NCBI GenBank assembly: GCA_014529385.2
Contig: CM043949.1
Location: forward strand, 111,707,977 to 111,771,976
DNA length: 64,000 nt
Source: Adiantum capillus-veneris
Lineage: Eukaryota; Streptophyta; Polypodiopsida; Polypodiales; Pteridaceae
Reading direction: 5' to 3'
Shown: one piece after another, positions 1 through 14,203 of the stretch
Numbering within the stretch: position 1 is the stretch's first letter
How the letters are laid out: the number at the start of each line of letters is the position of its first letter
Position numbers and translations under genes: made by a program
Notes under the pieces: model-generated
The model's input: the letters and a program-made list of their open reading frames with translations, nothing else
What the model was told of the DNA's origin: nothing
The model's database searches: none

Positions 1-2279
1 ACTTTTCACTTTTCAATTGTGGCAATGTTTATACTTTATATATACTATAGTTTAGCTCTATATCTCTAACGTGTAAAGCAAACTAAACTTGGTAACGATA
101 GTCTAGATATGTCCACATTTTTTGTCAACTTCTGAAGTGTGAAAAAACTCTCATACATAGCACAAAGTGACAAAACCCTACCCCATCTCTGAAATGCGAG
201 GTAGCCTCTACACATCATGAGTGGGATTCTACACTCCCTATGAATCTCTCTGGAGTGTGACTGATAGGTCTACACAACCATGAGAGAGAGTTCTATCCCA
301 AGAGTGTGACTTGTAAGTCAACACAACCTCGGAATAGTCCTACATGCCTGCTAACTAATTATGTGTGCGAGGAACTCCTCTAGCACAACATGAATTAGCC
401 CAAAAAAGAAAGTTGAAAAGAGATTTTTGCAAAATAAATTTTATATGCTCTTCTAGCTCTAGTTGCTATCAAATGACACAAATTATTGTGTGGTCTTTTG
501 ATTGAAGAAGCATATATATAATATAGTCTTTGATAAAATATTTCTTTGATCAAAGTCTAAATATTTGATCAAAGAAATCTTCGATCAAAATATTGCTTTG
601 ATTATACATCTTATATGGTATTAGTCAAAAATACAATGTATAATTTTGAATAATAAGTATAATTTTCATTATATGGCCAAATAAATGCAACCCAGCTAAT
701 ATGCACAATCCCATCCTTTCACCACACATGACACAAGACTAGCATGGGTCTATCTGTTTGTAGAGTAGTGGCTAGCAAGTATAGCTCATCTCTTGTCATA
801 GGACTCATGTCACTTGTCAAAACTATAGCTTCATGTGATACAACGCAAGCATGGTCATATGCATCAGTAATCTCCTCAAATGTAGACTGTAGTGGGAAAT
901 TTATCTCTATGATAGGTGCACTCAAATCATCAACAACTATAAAATCTAGTGGCATGCTATCCATCTCTACTAGATCAAGACTTGTCTCTAGCATAGAGAA
1001 TTTTCACTAGGTTAGACCTTCTCTATAGAACAAGTAGCAGCCTTCGGATATAGTCACTCTAGGTGGATCTATGGTCATGCTCTCTGTAACTAAATAAAAC
1101 CAAAAATCAACTCAACAAAAAGCAAAAATCTTTCAAATAGAACTCTAAATACTATGTACACTATACACATGTCCCTACGGGCTCATATATGGCTTTTGTC
1201 CCCGTATTCCTTTTGTTGGCTATTATGAGGGCATATACTCTGAATTTTGTCAAAAAGTTATCACAATCAAGTGCAAAAAAGTTGTCATCTTTGTCATTGT
1301 TCCACAGTAGTGGGTTCTGGCTTGAAGTGAGAGACTTGCTCTCTTCTAACTGTACTATAACCGTAGGAGTAATTGAAAGAATTCAATCGGCGTTGCAGTG
1401 AGAGTAGTTTTATTGGTTTCCTTTGGGACCCCTTCTTTGTGATAACTAGTTGGTTTATTGATGTTTCTCGTTTGGGAACCCATACTTGTCCCTTCTTCGT
1501 TTGTGTTTGAAAAGACTTCGTTGGGATCCACCTTGTCTTTGTGCTAGTCAGTAGCGGTCTCTGCTTGAGCCCTTGTGTATGCTTGGTTGGGGACAAAATT
1601 CAGACTTTGGGAGTAGATAATTTATTTGTTTTGGAATCCAAATAAACTCTTCATCTCTTTGTGCTTGAATCAAATTCTTTGGAACCCAAATCTGACTTGC
1701 GAAAACTTACAACTTTGTGATTTTCTTAGCGATTCTTGTAGACTTCACTTGTTTTCCTTTTGGTGTTGGATCTTGTGATTTTTCATCAAAGATATTTGTC
1801 TTCTTGATCCATACCTGATTTTTTCAGAGCTGGCTCTTTGGTATCTAAATTTGTCAACTTTTTTGTCTCTGACTTTTTGTTCTTTGCTTTTGGCCTTCCT
1901 TGTTTGTTTACAGAAGTTGCTAGTGCAGGTGATGACCTGAGTTTCTAGTAGGGGATGTCATAAGAATCATTATTGTGGCTAGTATACTCAGCAAGATTGA
2001 TATCTGGCACTTTCTCTTGGTGGTTTGACTAGTTAGGGAAACTTACTATCTGTTTGCTCTTGGACTATTGTTTCTAGGAAGACTTTTTTAGCCAATTGAA
2101 TAGCGCGTTCTTAGCTCGTTGACATGGCCGTATTCTTGGCTAAGTCTTTTCTTCTTGTATAGGAGCCACATATGAGGATGCTTGTTGCAATTGTGTCACC
2201 ACCAGGGATTTTGGAATCCATTATTGATGCACTTTATTCTTGTAGCGATGACATTGGTTCCTGAGTCTTTGATCTAGAC
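1..2279. other. AT-rich stretch with no supportable gene
   Basis: I see no convincing gene here. Open frames are short and unconserved. Because an old minus-strand Ty3/Gypsy protease relic lies just to the right, this stretch may be its downstream remains, but no reverse transcriptase or integrase motif is readable, so that is inference. Confidence 0.4.
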
Positions 2280-2900
2280 AATCATAAAACCGTGCAAGCA
2301 TTAGTTAAAGTGTCATCCGTGGCACCTATTGGGTTGTATAGATTTCCATTGTCGGCATCTTCTTCCAGTTCCAAGTGTTCTACGGAGTCATAGAACTCAT
2401 CTTCTTCTTTATCTTCATTTTCTTGGATCACACTCACTACAAAGTAAGGAATGACATCATAGCCATTTTCATCACAAAACTTTGTTGTTAGTCTTGAATA
2501 GAGCACACATCCACAGTAGCCAAGATGTGTTCCCCTTCAAGTGGCTCTAAAGCTTCTTAACAAAATGGTTCTGAGATATAATCCTTATCTTCAGTTTCCC
2601 TTTCTAGGATGCATTCCTCTCGCTTTAAGCTTCCTCATTGCAAAGCTCCACACATCCACAATTCTTTAGGCTTACACAACCATGCTCAAAATTTTGATAC
2701 TTCTATTGGAGCGGAATCAAACTCCTCCACAGGGGTTCTTGCCGCATCCTTGTAACTATGCTCCTTTATGTTTATCCTTCCCGGGGTTCCATGTGTCTCA
2801 AGTATATATGGTCATAACCCCAATCCCACACCATTTTCAATTGCCTCATGAATGGTCTTCCTAGAATAATAGCATAGTTAAGGAGCACCTTGGGAAGACG
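2280..2900 (-). pseudogene. Ty3/Gypsy gag-pro relic (protease end and acidic linker)
   Basis: The reverse strand at about 2790-2880 reads in broken frames as a stretch containing ILGRPFM followed by RQLKMVWDWG. This matches the C-terminal ILGRPW block of Ty3/Gypsy aspartic proteases, and the same block is seen intact in the two Tat-like elements of this window (ILGRPWLM). Downstream, a 74-codon frame (2506-2282) is very acidic (ENEDKEEDEFYDS), like the acidic linker between protease and reverse transcriptase in those elements. The active-site DxG and the reverse transcriptase are not readable. I take it as an old, heavily mutated element remnant; the family assignment rests on one block and the linker composition. 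Confidence 0.5.
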
Positions 2901-2910
2901 TAGAAGTGAA

Positions 2911-3700
2911 ATCTGAGCCAAAAGACATCATATGCGTATGATGTCTTAGAGGCCAAATATGGGTCAAATCAGACATCTGAGTATACTGTAGTGTCCTAAA
3001 GCACAAAATAACTCTAGCTAAAATTTCATTGCATTTGGAGCACCTTTGGGCTAGAAAGTGCCAAAAGATGAAAATTGGGAAAGGTTCATGCTTGTAATAC
3101 CTTGCACAAAGTGTTGAAATTGAATTTTAGAAGTTGTAGAGAGTTGCTTGAGTAATAAAGAGTCTTTAGAACAAAAGTCACTTCATTTTGCCACAAAAGA
3201 CATCATACATGTATGATGTCTCAAGTCCCAATTTAGAGGTTAAAACTTACCTCTGATCTCACAAAAGTGTTTGCCATCACAAAATAAGCCTGGAGACCAA
3301 ATTTCATTCAATTTGGATCGCTTTTGGTCTATCTAACCTCCCAGGAAAATTGCAAGCAAACAAACAAAAAAAGGAGTGATAGACCTGACTAAAAGTGTCA
3401 AAATCACAAACTAAGACTTGGAGTGGTTAGAGTACATCAAGGAGAGTCTACAATTAAAGTTTGGAGTAAATCTGAGTTAGGAGACATCATACACGTATGA
3501 AGACTCCAGGCATAGGTTGAGACCAGACAGTAACTTTGACCAGTCAAAGGACTTTCTTTTGACCCAAGAATCCCCAAATAGCATTCCAAAACCAAGTTTG
3601 GATACTTGTAAGTGGACCAAAGCATGCATCTAGTTTTGACACTCTAAAATTTTTGACCTACAGGAAGATTGAATGCAATAGAAGACCGTTTTGGCCATAA
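2911..3700. repeat. Divergent ~280-bp tandem repeat with palindromic core
   Basis: Three diverged units are recognisable, each with a 24-bp palindrome at 2923-2946, 3198-3221 and 3482-3505, spaced 275 and 284 bp. The arms read AGACATCATA and TATGATGTCT. The middle copy is a perfect palindrome, the first has a TGCG centre, and the third has a decayed right arm. Outside the palindromes, units one and two share a block resembling ACAAAATAA followed by ATTTCATT and ATTTGGA. The repeat lies upstream (3' on the minus strand) of a minus-strand TATA-like box, so it may belong to an LTR. Confidence 0.7.
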
Positions 3701-4185
3701 CTTGAGCTCCCGGTATCGGATTCAATAACTTGTTTTGAATCAAAATAAAGTTCCATAGTAGCTTTACAAGATTCAATGTAATCCCTGAACAACAATCAAA
3801 GACCCTTAGGTCATTCATTGTTGGTCAACGTTAAAAAACCTCGTTTAAGGCCTCAAAATGCATCCGGAAGTTAGGGGTTTCTAAAAGTGACAATTGAGAG
3901 AATTGTGAGAAAATGGTTGTGGTTTTGGACATAGTTTTGACTTTTTCCTAACCAAAGCAATTGAACACATTGGAATAAGACTGGTTACATCAAGCTAGAT
4001 CTAGATTAGATTTGATCTTCCAATGTTAGCTTGTTGCAAGAATGGCTAGTCTTCTTCTAGGAGAAAGTGTAGGCTTAGGCTTATGTTAATGACTAAGTAC
4101 AATTTGTCATTACTACTCACTCCCTCAAGAATTTCTCTCATCAATGGCTTGAATGCTTGAGTTCTTTTCAAGGAAGAAAAGGTCC

Positions 4186-4194
4186 CCTTTTATA
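4186..4194 (-). promoter_or_regulatory. TATA-like box (minus strand), possible LTR promoter
   Basis: The minus strand reads CTATAAAAGG, a good plant TATA box in a context similar to LTR promoters elsewhere in this window. No LTR boundaries could be found around it, so the assignment is tentative. Confidence 0.35.
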
Positions 4195-4200
4195 GGTGAA

Positions 4201-5380
4201 GGGAACCCCCAAGGGTTTACACAAGAAGAGAGGAGCCAGTGTGAACAGGAATTGGAAAAGTTGGAAATGAGCTATCCCTGCATGATGTGGGCAGACTAGG
4301 GTCCAGTATTTTGATCATATCTCCTCAAATGTGGCTCCAAATAAAAAAGTAAAAATATGGGCAGAAAATTCAGCTCATTAGCTACGAGTTTCATTTTAAA
4401 ATCATTTTCCAATTCGGATTGGAACCTTGTGTAAAAAAATCATCAAAATAGGGTCCATTTCTGGCAGCAGCAAAAGTTTTCCTATGGTCCCCTTAGCTTA
4501 GACTTTCATTTGATTCCAAAGGACACCTCATGCCATATGCAAGCATGATATTGCTCCTTGAAAAGTTTTGTAATCATGCTTGCAATAATGCATTAAAATA
4601 AGTGTATCTTTGAAATCATGCCACCTAGTGTCCCACTAGGATTTGATTCCCCCCTAGTAGCTACTTAAAAAGAAATATAAGAAAAATATGAAAAATACAT
4701 AGAATATATATATATTGGAGTTTACCCTAGATATAGGATCTAGCTAAGGTGTGAGATGATAATGAGATAGTAGAAATAAAGAATCAATGCTTTTTTTTGT
4801 CCCAAGTTAAAGAGGTGGAGCTATTGACGCTTTTCCCATAGTATTTTCTGATGGTAAAGTAAGAATAGGTTACCCCTGAGATAAATAATATGATGAGATA
4901 GAAAGCATATTATTATACTTAAATATGCATATGTACATTATAGAAAATATAACTATGTATCTAAAAAGTTACAAGATAACTCTTGTAGCATGCGTTCCCA
5001 CTATGTACGTGTCACATCACGACACCGTGTGAGCCATTTTTTTATATTTTCTTGGCAATTTCTCGACTGTTTTTGAAACTTGGATCAAAAGAGTCAATTC
5101 AAAGACTATGGCTAGTGTTTTGTGTCTGCTTAGCTTTTTGGAGGGTCGTGTGTAAGGATTAATTGAGCTAGGGTATTCTCAAATATTGAGATACCTTTGG
5201 TGATACAGGTTGTTGGAGTTCCCTATTTTGGTATCCTTGCCATAGGTTATGTATAGATGGGTATAGGTACTTTGATGCCATGTTGATGGTAATTTGTTAG
5301 TGAGATTTATTATTTTTGTCTAGTTTATATTCTTTTGCTCGATATATTGCTAAGTTCTCATTGAGATTTTGTTCTTCGTG
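4201..5380. other. Intergenic AT-rich sequence, nothing recognised
   Basis: No coding frame, structured RNA or element terminus could be supported here. The TGTTGGAG at about 5211 could be the start of a degraded Copia LTR preceding the gag scrap at 5464, but no second copy or primer site confirms it. Confidence 0.3.
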
Positions 5381-5382
5381 CA

Positions 5383-5544
5383 AAGGAGACTCTACCAAAG
5401 TTTTTGCAAAAATTCCTCCATAAATTGGAAGTTTGATTCTCTTGTATTTGCTCTTGGCACACTATGGTTGGTTCTTCTAAGAAAGATGAATATTACATCA
5501 AGAAGTTAGATGGCACAAACCATGCTGGACGTGTTGATCAATAA
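5383..5544 (+). pseudogene. Ty1/Copia leader and gag N-terminal fragment
   Basis: An ATG at 5464 opens a 26-codon frame with YYIKKLDGTNH, matching the N-terminus of the Copia gag proteins elsewhere in the window (YNIKKLDGTNF, YIIQKFDGTNF). It stops at TAA 5542-5544, just after diverging. Upstream at about 5383-5405 is CAAAGGAGACTCTACCAAAG, a leader motif that recurs before gag in Copia-A (CAAAGGAGACTCTGCCGAAA, minus strand near 48380). This is therefore a plus-strand remnant of a related Copia element, cut off by the microsatellite and Gypsy-1 to its right. Confidence 0.65.
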
Positions 5545-5635
5545 GAGTTGAGGTACGAAGGGAGCTTTCTTTTAGATTTTTTCTCAACTAAGCAAAAACA
5601 AAAAAAGAGTTCCCTCCCCTCCAAAATGGAGCGAG

Positions 5636-8427
<2,792 letters not shown>

Positions 8428-8442
8428 TTAGCCCTCCCCCAG
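8428..8442 (-). other. Gypsy-1 polypurine tract
   Basis: The minus strand reads CTGGGGGAGGGC, then TAA, then the LTR start TGATAG. Gypsy-2 has an equivalent AAAAGGGGAGGGC, TAA, TGATGG junction. This is the expected plus-strand primer of an LTR element. Confidence 0.8.
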
Positions 8443-8520
8443 GATGATGGTATATTCATGTACCATCTTGTTTTTCACCATCTTTCTAATGATGCCTGCA
8501 ATGACACCATTAGCTTTTTC

Positions 8521-10819
8521 TTACAAACCATTTGATTGGGGATAGTAGGGTGTACTGTGACGATGAAGAATGTGAAGTTCTTCACAGACTTCTGTGAGCA
8601 ATCCCTTTCTAAACCCTGGACCATTATCAAAAACAATCTCCAAAGGTGTGCCAAATCTACAACAAATGTGAGTGTAGACGAATTTGCTCACTGTCCTCTC
8701 ATTTACCTTTGCCACACTTTGTGCTTCCACCCACCTAGTCATATAGTCTACAGCCACTAGAATGTAGAGTTTACCATTTTTTGTCCTAGGCAGAGGACCC
8801 ATAGCATCAATGCCCGACTTTTCAAAGGGTCCATTTGCAAGCACGATTTGCCTTGGACCATAAATCAATCTTCTATTCCCATTTACCTGACAATTGTGAC
8901 AACTTTTACACCAATGTTGGACATCCACATGCAGACTTGGCCAGACATACCCCGCAAACAAAATCTTCTTCATAGTTGATTCTTGGGCAAAATGACCACC
9001 ACATGCCTCTTCATGCAAAACTTTTAGAATGGCTGGAATTTCCTCGATAGTTGGTACTCTTATGCACACTTGATCCTTCCCTCTTTGATAGAGGGAGCCT
9101 TCTAGGAAGAGATAGAAACTTGCCTTCTTCATGAATCTCCTCTTCTGAGCCTTCGTGAAGTCTTGTGGAAACTCACCCTCCAAAATGTAGCCAATAATGG
9201 GAGACAATGACTCCAACCCGTGGTATCTCGGTTGCTTGACAGCTGCTGCCACCATGATGACCTGCACTTCTCTCTCAACACATGTAACTGCTTGTTGTGC
9301 AAGTAAATCGGCATCTTCATTTTGTTTCCTCGGAATATGATATAGTTGCACTTCTTCAAACTGATTAAACATCCTACGAATGGCATGAAATTTTGTCCTT
9401 AAGCTTTCATTCTTGCATGCCCAAATGCCTAAAATCTGTTTAACAATGAGAAGTGCATCTCCCTTTACCATGAGATGTTTTATCCCTTGGCCAATGCACA
9501 TCTTCAAACCATGAAGTAGTGTGTCGTATTCTGCTTCATTGTTTCTAGTTGAACCTAGTAGATTGACCTTCTCTTTCATGACCACCTCTCCACTTGGGTT
9601 GAACAACACTAGCCCTGCCCCTGCTTTCCCTGTGGCTCGTCGAAAAGCTCCATCAAAGAACAAGGTAAAAGCATTGGGAATACTTTTTGGTGGTGGCAAT
9701 GGTAGGGTCTTTACTTGAGGCACCTTAATTTCCTTCTCATGTACCCTATAAGTGAGAATCCCTGCCAATTGTGCACGCACACTATCTTCTACCTTGAAAG
9801 AGTATTGGAACTCTTGCAACTCCATAATCCACTTTGAGATCCTAGTACTAAGATTCATTTGAGATGACACCCAAGGGAACAAATTTTCTGTAGTGAGAAT
9901 TACAAAAGGTTTTGGTAGCACGTAGGATCTAAACTTTCTCACTGCAAACATGAGAGAAAGCATCATGAGTTCTGCTTCTGTGTAGTCTCTCTCCAAAGCA
10001 TTCATGACCCTACTAGCAAAGTAGATGGGTCGCATCCTTGTACTGTGGGGATCTTGTTGTAGCAACACAACACCAATTGTTTCCCTTCCAACACTAGAGC
10101 TAACAAAGAATGTGTACTCCCAACAAGGAGGCATGAGTGTTGGTAGCTCTGACAAAATGACTTTAATGTTACAAAAATACTCTTCAAGCTCATCAGACCA
10201 TGCAAATTCTACTTGTTGTGTCAACTTTTGCAAAGGATGAAGCAACTCCGAGGCTAAGTGAATGAAGCGTGACATATACTTCACCTTCTGAATGAAAGAG
10301 ATGACCTCCTTAAGACTCTTCGGTGATGGGAGCTCAATAAGAGCCTTTGCCTTTGAAGGATCCACCTCAATGCCTTTATAGGAAACCTTGTGACTGAGCA
10401 AGATCACTTCATCCTCACCTATGTGGCACTTGTCGGGGTTGAGTTGACCTCCCATGTCGTAGAGCTTCTTTAAACCTTCTTCTACCCTTTGTAGATGCAA
10501 TGATTTTGAGCTATAAATGCAGAAATCATCAATGAACACCCTAATTGACTTTCCAAAGAATGATTGAAACACCATGTTCATGAAACGTTGGAATGTTGCA
10601 GGAGCATTTGTCAGACCAAATGGCATGACTCTAAAAGCATAACAACCCCAAGGAGTGATAAAGGTTGTTTTCAATTGATCTTCCAATGCGATACCTATTT
10701 GAAAGTAGCCTGAGTAGCCATCACACACAGTGTACTTCTCATGACCAGCTATCTCATTTAGTATCTCATCCTGAAATGGGAGGGGAAAGTGATCTCTTTT
10801 TGTTGCCTCATTGAGTGGA
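8521..10819 (-). pseudogene. pol: Gypsy-1 pol: RT, RNase H, aRNase H, integrase (truncated)
   Basis: The open frame gives 735 codons from the first Met at 10728. Seen in order: RT with PFGLTNAPATF (~36-46) and FIDD (~66-69); a first RNase H (~200-325) whose usual catalytic Asp is replaced by Ser (SSSVGRETIG); an archaeal-type RNase H (~355-480) with FDGA, NNEAEY, GDALL and NEDAD carrying the four acidic residues; an integrase zinc finger (H572, H579, C610, C613); and the integrase core with D641 and D701. A TAA at 8521 falls just before the third catalytic residue; the Glu codon follows the stop. Only about 30 more codons precede the polypurine tract, so the integrase C-terminus is deleted. 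The RT N-terminus lies in another frame, separated by a net 2-bp loss near 10820. Confidence 0.92.
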
Positions 10820-13069
10820 CGTATTCACACACACCCTCCACTTTCCGTTTTTCTTAGGAGTGACAACAACGGGAGAGACCCACTCTGAATTCTCCACTGG
10901 ATAAATGAAACCTGCTGCTAGAAGCTTTCTTACCTCCTTGAGTAAAGCCTGCTCCTTGATGACTCCTAGCCTTCGTAGCTTCTGAGCCTTAGGTGTGGCC
11001 TCTGGCTTCAACTCAATTTTGTGTTGAACAGCATCTACTCCACGCACATCGGTGTAGTCTTTAGCAAAAAGCCTAGGAAATTTCCTTAGCACACATTTGA
11101 ACTCCTCTCTTTCATCCCTTGTAAGTGTTGTAGATAGCATACCTTCTAGCATTCTTTCATCTTCCACTTTTTGGTTCTCTTGGGAACCTACCTCCTCCAA
11201 ACCTTGACAAGAGGTCTCTTGGTTGGTTGGCTTAAACCTTACCCCCATGACTTCGATGGAAGACTCCTCTTCAGTAATGCTGCCGCTACTTTCTTCTTCT
11301 AAAGTGTTATCGGTCCAACCTTCTTCCGTCTCACTTTGAGATGATTCTTCATGGAGCTCCTCTTGGCGTTGCTCCTTCATGTCAAAGACAACCTTCTTAT
11401 GATTGTCGTTCCTGCAAATTAGCTTTCCACTCTCCCAATCCTGCAAAGCTCGCATTTTCATTAGCCATGGTCTCCCTAGGATAAATGGGTAACCATTTCC
11501 TTTGGTAGACATGACATAGAAATCCACTGCCTTCTTAATGCCAAAGGCCTCCACAAAAACATTTTTACAAATGCCTACGCACCTAGCCTTGCTATTGTTT
11601 GCCATCTTGACCTTAATTTCAGGTGTCTCATGGATGTGCATGCCTAGTTTTTGCATGAGTCCCTCTGTCATGATGCAAATTTGTGCACCCCCATCCACTA
11701 GACCTTTCCTAACCAATCTCCCTCTTATGTAACAATCTAACACAGGTGTAATGTCCTCATTCATTTCATCTTGTGCAATTTTTACAACAGGAACACTCTC
11801 TTTTACCTTTCTCTTAGTGCTAACTGCCCTTGTTAAATCCCTCCTAACTTGTGGACATAATGCAAGAAATTGAGGCCATGAGATATCAGGACCCTTACCT
11901 CTCATGTCTTCCAACAGGTTGTATGGAGCCATTCCATGTCTAAGAGGAAAGTCTTGGAGGTTGATATGACGTCGAGTCCTCTTAGCTTCCTTGGTCTCCT
12001 TTGCCTTCTTTTCTCGTCCATGGTCACTTTGTGATGTAACTCCTTCTTTCTCCTTACCTTTCCCCTGGCCACGCTTAATGCCATTTGCTTCCATGTCAAC
12101 CTCTCTTGAATTTGTCACCTCTACCACATGCACATTTGGGTCTGGCAAAGGTGGAACTCCTTCCACTCCTTGTGGAGGTGGTCTTGCTCCATTTGGCCTT
12201 TGTATAAGCCGTGGTTGCTGACTAGTTCCTTCACCTGCATTCATCACTGGGTAATTCAAGTTAGGTCTCCCTGGCTCCCCACGGGGCCAAGGACAATTAT
12301 ACATCCCATGTCCAGACTCACCGCAATTCCAACATTGCAAGACTCTCCTAGGTCGTGGGTCTCGCTCTTCAGACTTCTTTGCTTGTCCCTTTGGACCTAC
12401 AGCTTGTGCAAGGTGAATTGACAGGCTGCTTAAAGATTCATTTAACTTCTCAATCACTTCAGTCGTTACCTCAGGAAGCTCCCTAGATGTTGATGCTTGT
12501 GACTTACCTTTGGGTCTAAGACCTTCTATTGGAACCTCTCCCCTTAAGCACTTGAGTTTCCTATACTTCTCAGCAGTCCTAGTTTCAGCTGCATCAAAAG
12601 TAGCAGGTGCACCCGCCTCAACTTTTACCTTAAGGTCAGGAAAGAGTCCAGCTATGAACCTCTCCTTCTTTAAAAATTATGCACCATCACCAGGGTTAGC
12701 AACATTTCGTATCCAGAGAGCCCAAAGATGTAGAAACTCTTGCTTGTACAAGTAGTAGTCATCTAAGTCTTTTTGCTTATGAGAAACAATGTATTGCCAT
12801 AGTTTTTGAGTGTTTTGGGGATCAAAGAAGTATCTCTTAAAACGATTCAAAACTTCTGTGTAATTCCCCTTAACTTCCTCAGGCAAAGAGTCAAACCAAG
12901 TACTAGCATCTTTCCTAAGGACCACCTCAAACATTTCTACACGTTCTTGATCGGTTACTATCCTCTTGATACGGCAAGACATCTTGAAATTTGCTAAAAA
13001 TATTTCTGCATCCTCTCCAGGCTCTCCAAAGAAAAGAGGATATCCAGACATTTGGCGTTGGCTCTCCAT
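10808..13069 (-). pseudogene. gag: Gypsy-1 gag-protease frame with one nonsense codon
   Basis: Starts at Met 13069 (MESQRQMSGYPLFFGEPGED). The N-terminal 130 codons are a retrotransposon gag capsid-like domain (STWFDSLPEEVKGNY, FKRYFFDPQNTQKLW). A TAA at 12677-12679 interrupts it, but the same frame continues through a Lys-rich linker, a CCHC zinc knuckle (CWNCGESGHGMYNC, near 12320) and an aspartic protease with active site VDGGAQICIM near 11700 and ILGRPWLM near 11465. An acidic Ser/Glu linker follows, then the start of RT (SPVVVTPKKNGKWRVCV). The frame ends at TGA 10808 after the RT frameshift. DGGA in place of DSGA is shared with Gypsy-2, so it is lineage-typical rather than a defect. Confidence 0.9.
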
Positions 13070-13118
13070 TATTATGAAAGATTACAACACGAGTTACAAT
13101 AAGGGATACAATAGAGAT

Positions 13119-13577
13119 TTAGAACCACTCGCCTACAAATGAAGAAGTAAGAAAATACCACTCTAGGTTTTCTTCTTCAGCTATCCAAGCTTCAATGAGG
13201 TCTCGATTTGTTTGATCAAAACAAAAAGGTAGACTATTGATGAGCTCTAAGAAGGGTTGAAATTCTTCAAAGCTAAGGCGATAAACAGAAATCTCTAGAA
13301 CTTCATTTTCTGGATCCAAAAGAGCAACCACGTCCCAAGTGATAAATTGCACTTGCTCTACAATTCCCAACGCACAAGCGGTTTGTATAAAAACTAGATC
13401 TTCATGCTCGTCGAAGGCCGGGAGAAAGTAGCAATTGACTAGGAGCTCCTTTCCTTCGAGTTCCACACAGTCGGAGTGAGGCAACCTTCTCACAATTTCA
13501 TAAAGAACATCCTCATCAAGTCCAATCAAGTTTGCAAGATTTAAAAACTCCACTTGTGCTACAAAATTCCTAGACAA
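13119..13577 (-). CDS. Gypsy-1 accessory ORF d (152 aa), paralogue of ORF c
   Basis: Unrecognised protein, intact, ending 50 bp upstream of the gag Met. It shares with its upstream neighbour the blocks VRRLPH (~residue 30), FIQ..CAL..V..V.F..W.V (~65-85), RL.F.EF.P.L.LINSLPF.F (~105-125) and a final R.L..A segment, so the two arose by tandem duplication. It is acidic and has no signal peptide or membrane span that I can see. The opening L...V...I.RRLP pattern resembles the start of an F-box, but this is a weak, inferred likeness. Ogre-type Tat elements are known to carry an extra ORF of unknown function upstream of gag; this may be such an ORF. Gypsy-2 lacks it. Confidence 0.7.
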   Translation of the reverse strand: MSRNFVAQVEFLNLANLIGLDEDVLYEIVRRLPHSDCVELEGKELLVNCYFLPAFDEHEDLVFIQTACALGIVEQVQFITWDVVALLDPENEVLEISVYRLSFEEFQPFLELINSLPFCFDQTNRDLIEAWIAEEENLEWYFLTSSFVGEWF

Positions 13578-13623
13578 AAACTCCTTAGGATTATGGTTAA
13601 ATCATTCAAAAGCATAAAGAGAT

Positions 13624-14169
13624 TTACAATGTCTCTATGAACAAAGTGTCATAGAAAGTAGAGAAGGATGAGAATTTATACAAATTTGCAATCTTCTCTA
13701 TGCTCTCTTTATTAAGACAAGCTCTGAATAGCTCCCTATCTCCTTTGTTAAAAGCGAAAGGAAGACTATTAATAAGACGCAAATGAGGGAAAAATTCACC
13801 AAATGTGAGTCTATGAAGCATGAACTCTGGCCGCAAGTTTCCTGAAGAGTCTTCCTCAATGGTGAAATGCACTCGCCAAACGCCAAATTTCACTCTATTT
13901 ACCAATCTTAGGGCACACACTAGTTGGATGAATGCGCGTTCTTCCTTAGTGCCCAACAACAAGAGGAAAATGGAATCCACGCGTAGGACCTTTGGTCTTA
14001 ACTTCACCACCCTCTTGTTATGAGGGAGACGCCTTACTACTTGCTCCTGTAACTCAATTGGGAATAGAGCTAGATCTCTAAGGATTGAACTTTCACTGCA
14101 CACACATTCCCTGTTAGAACAAATGATCGTTTTTTGTTTCTTGTAACAACTTGGACAAAGAAAAAACAA
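13624..14169 (-). CDS. Gypsy-1 accessory ORF c (181 aa), Cys-rich N-terminus
   Basis: Unrecognised intact frame, separated from ORF d by 46 bp. Residues 5-24 hold five cysteines (CPSC at 5-8, then C17, C22 and C24), a possible zinc-binding segment absent from ORF d. The rest aligns with ORF d: FPIELQEQVVRRLPH, AFIQLVCALRLVNRVKFGVW, LTFGEFFPHLRLINSLPFAF, then RELFRACL. Both copies being open in an element whose gag and pol are broken suggests either recent insertion or slower decay; the two LTRs differ by only about one percent. Function is unknown. Confidence 0.7.
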   Translation of the reverse strand: MFFLCPSCYKKQKTIICSNRECVCSESSILRDLALFPIELQEQVVRRLPHNKRVVKLRPKVLRVDSIFLLLLGTKEERAFIQLVCALRLVNRVKFGVWRVHFTIEEDSSGNLRPEFMLHRLTFGEFFPHLRLINSLPFAFNKGDRELFRACLNKESIEKIANLYKFSSFSTFYDTLFIETL

Positions 14170-14203
14170 ACATACACACTATTTTGCCGGGCTGCACTTC
14201 ATT

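Noticed and set aside
719-1010. Overlapping 91- and 88-codon ORFs on opposite strands
   Set aside because: No recognised motif, no second copy, and the region is likely element debris.
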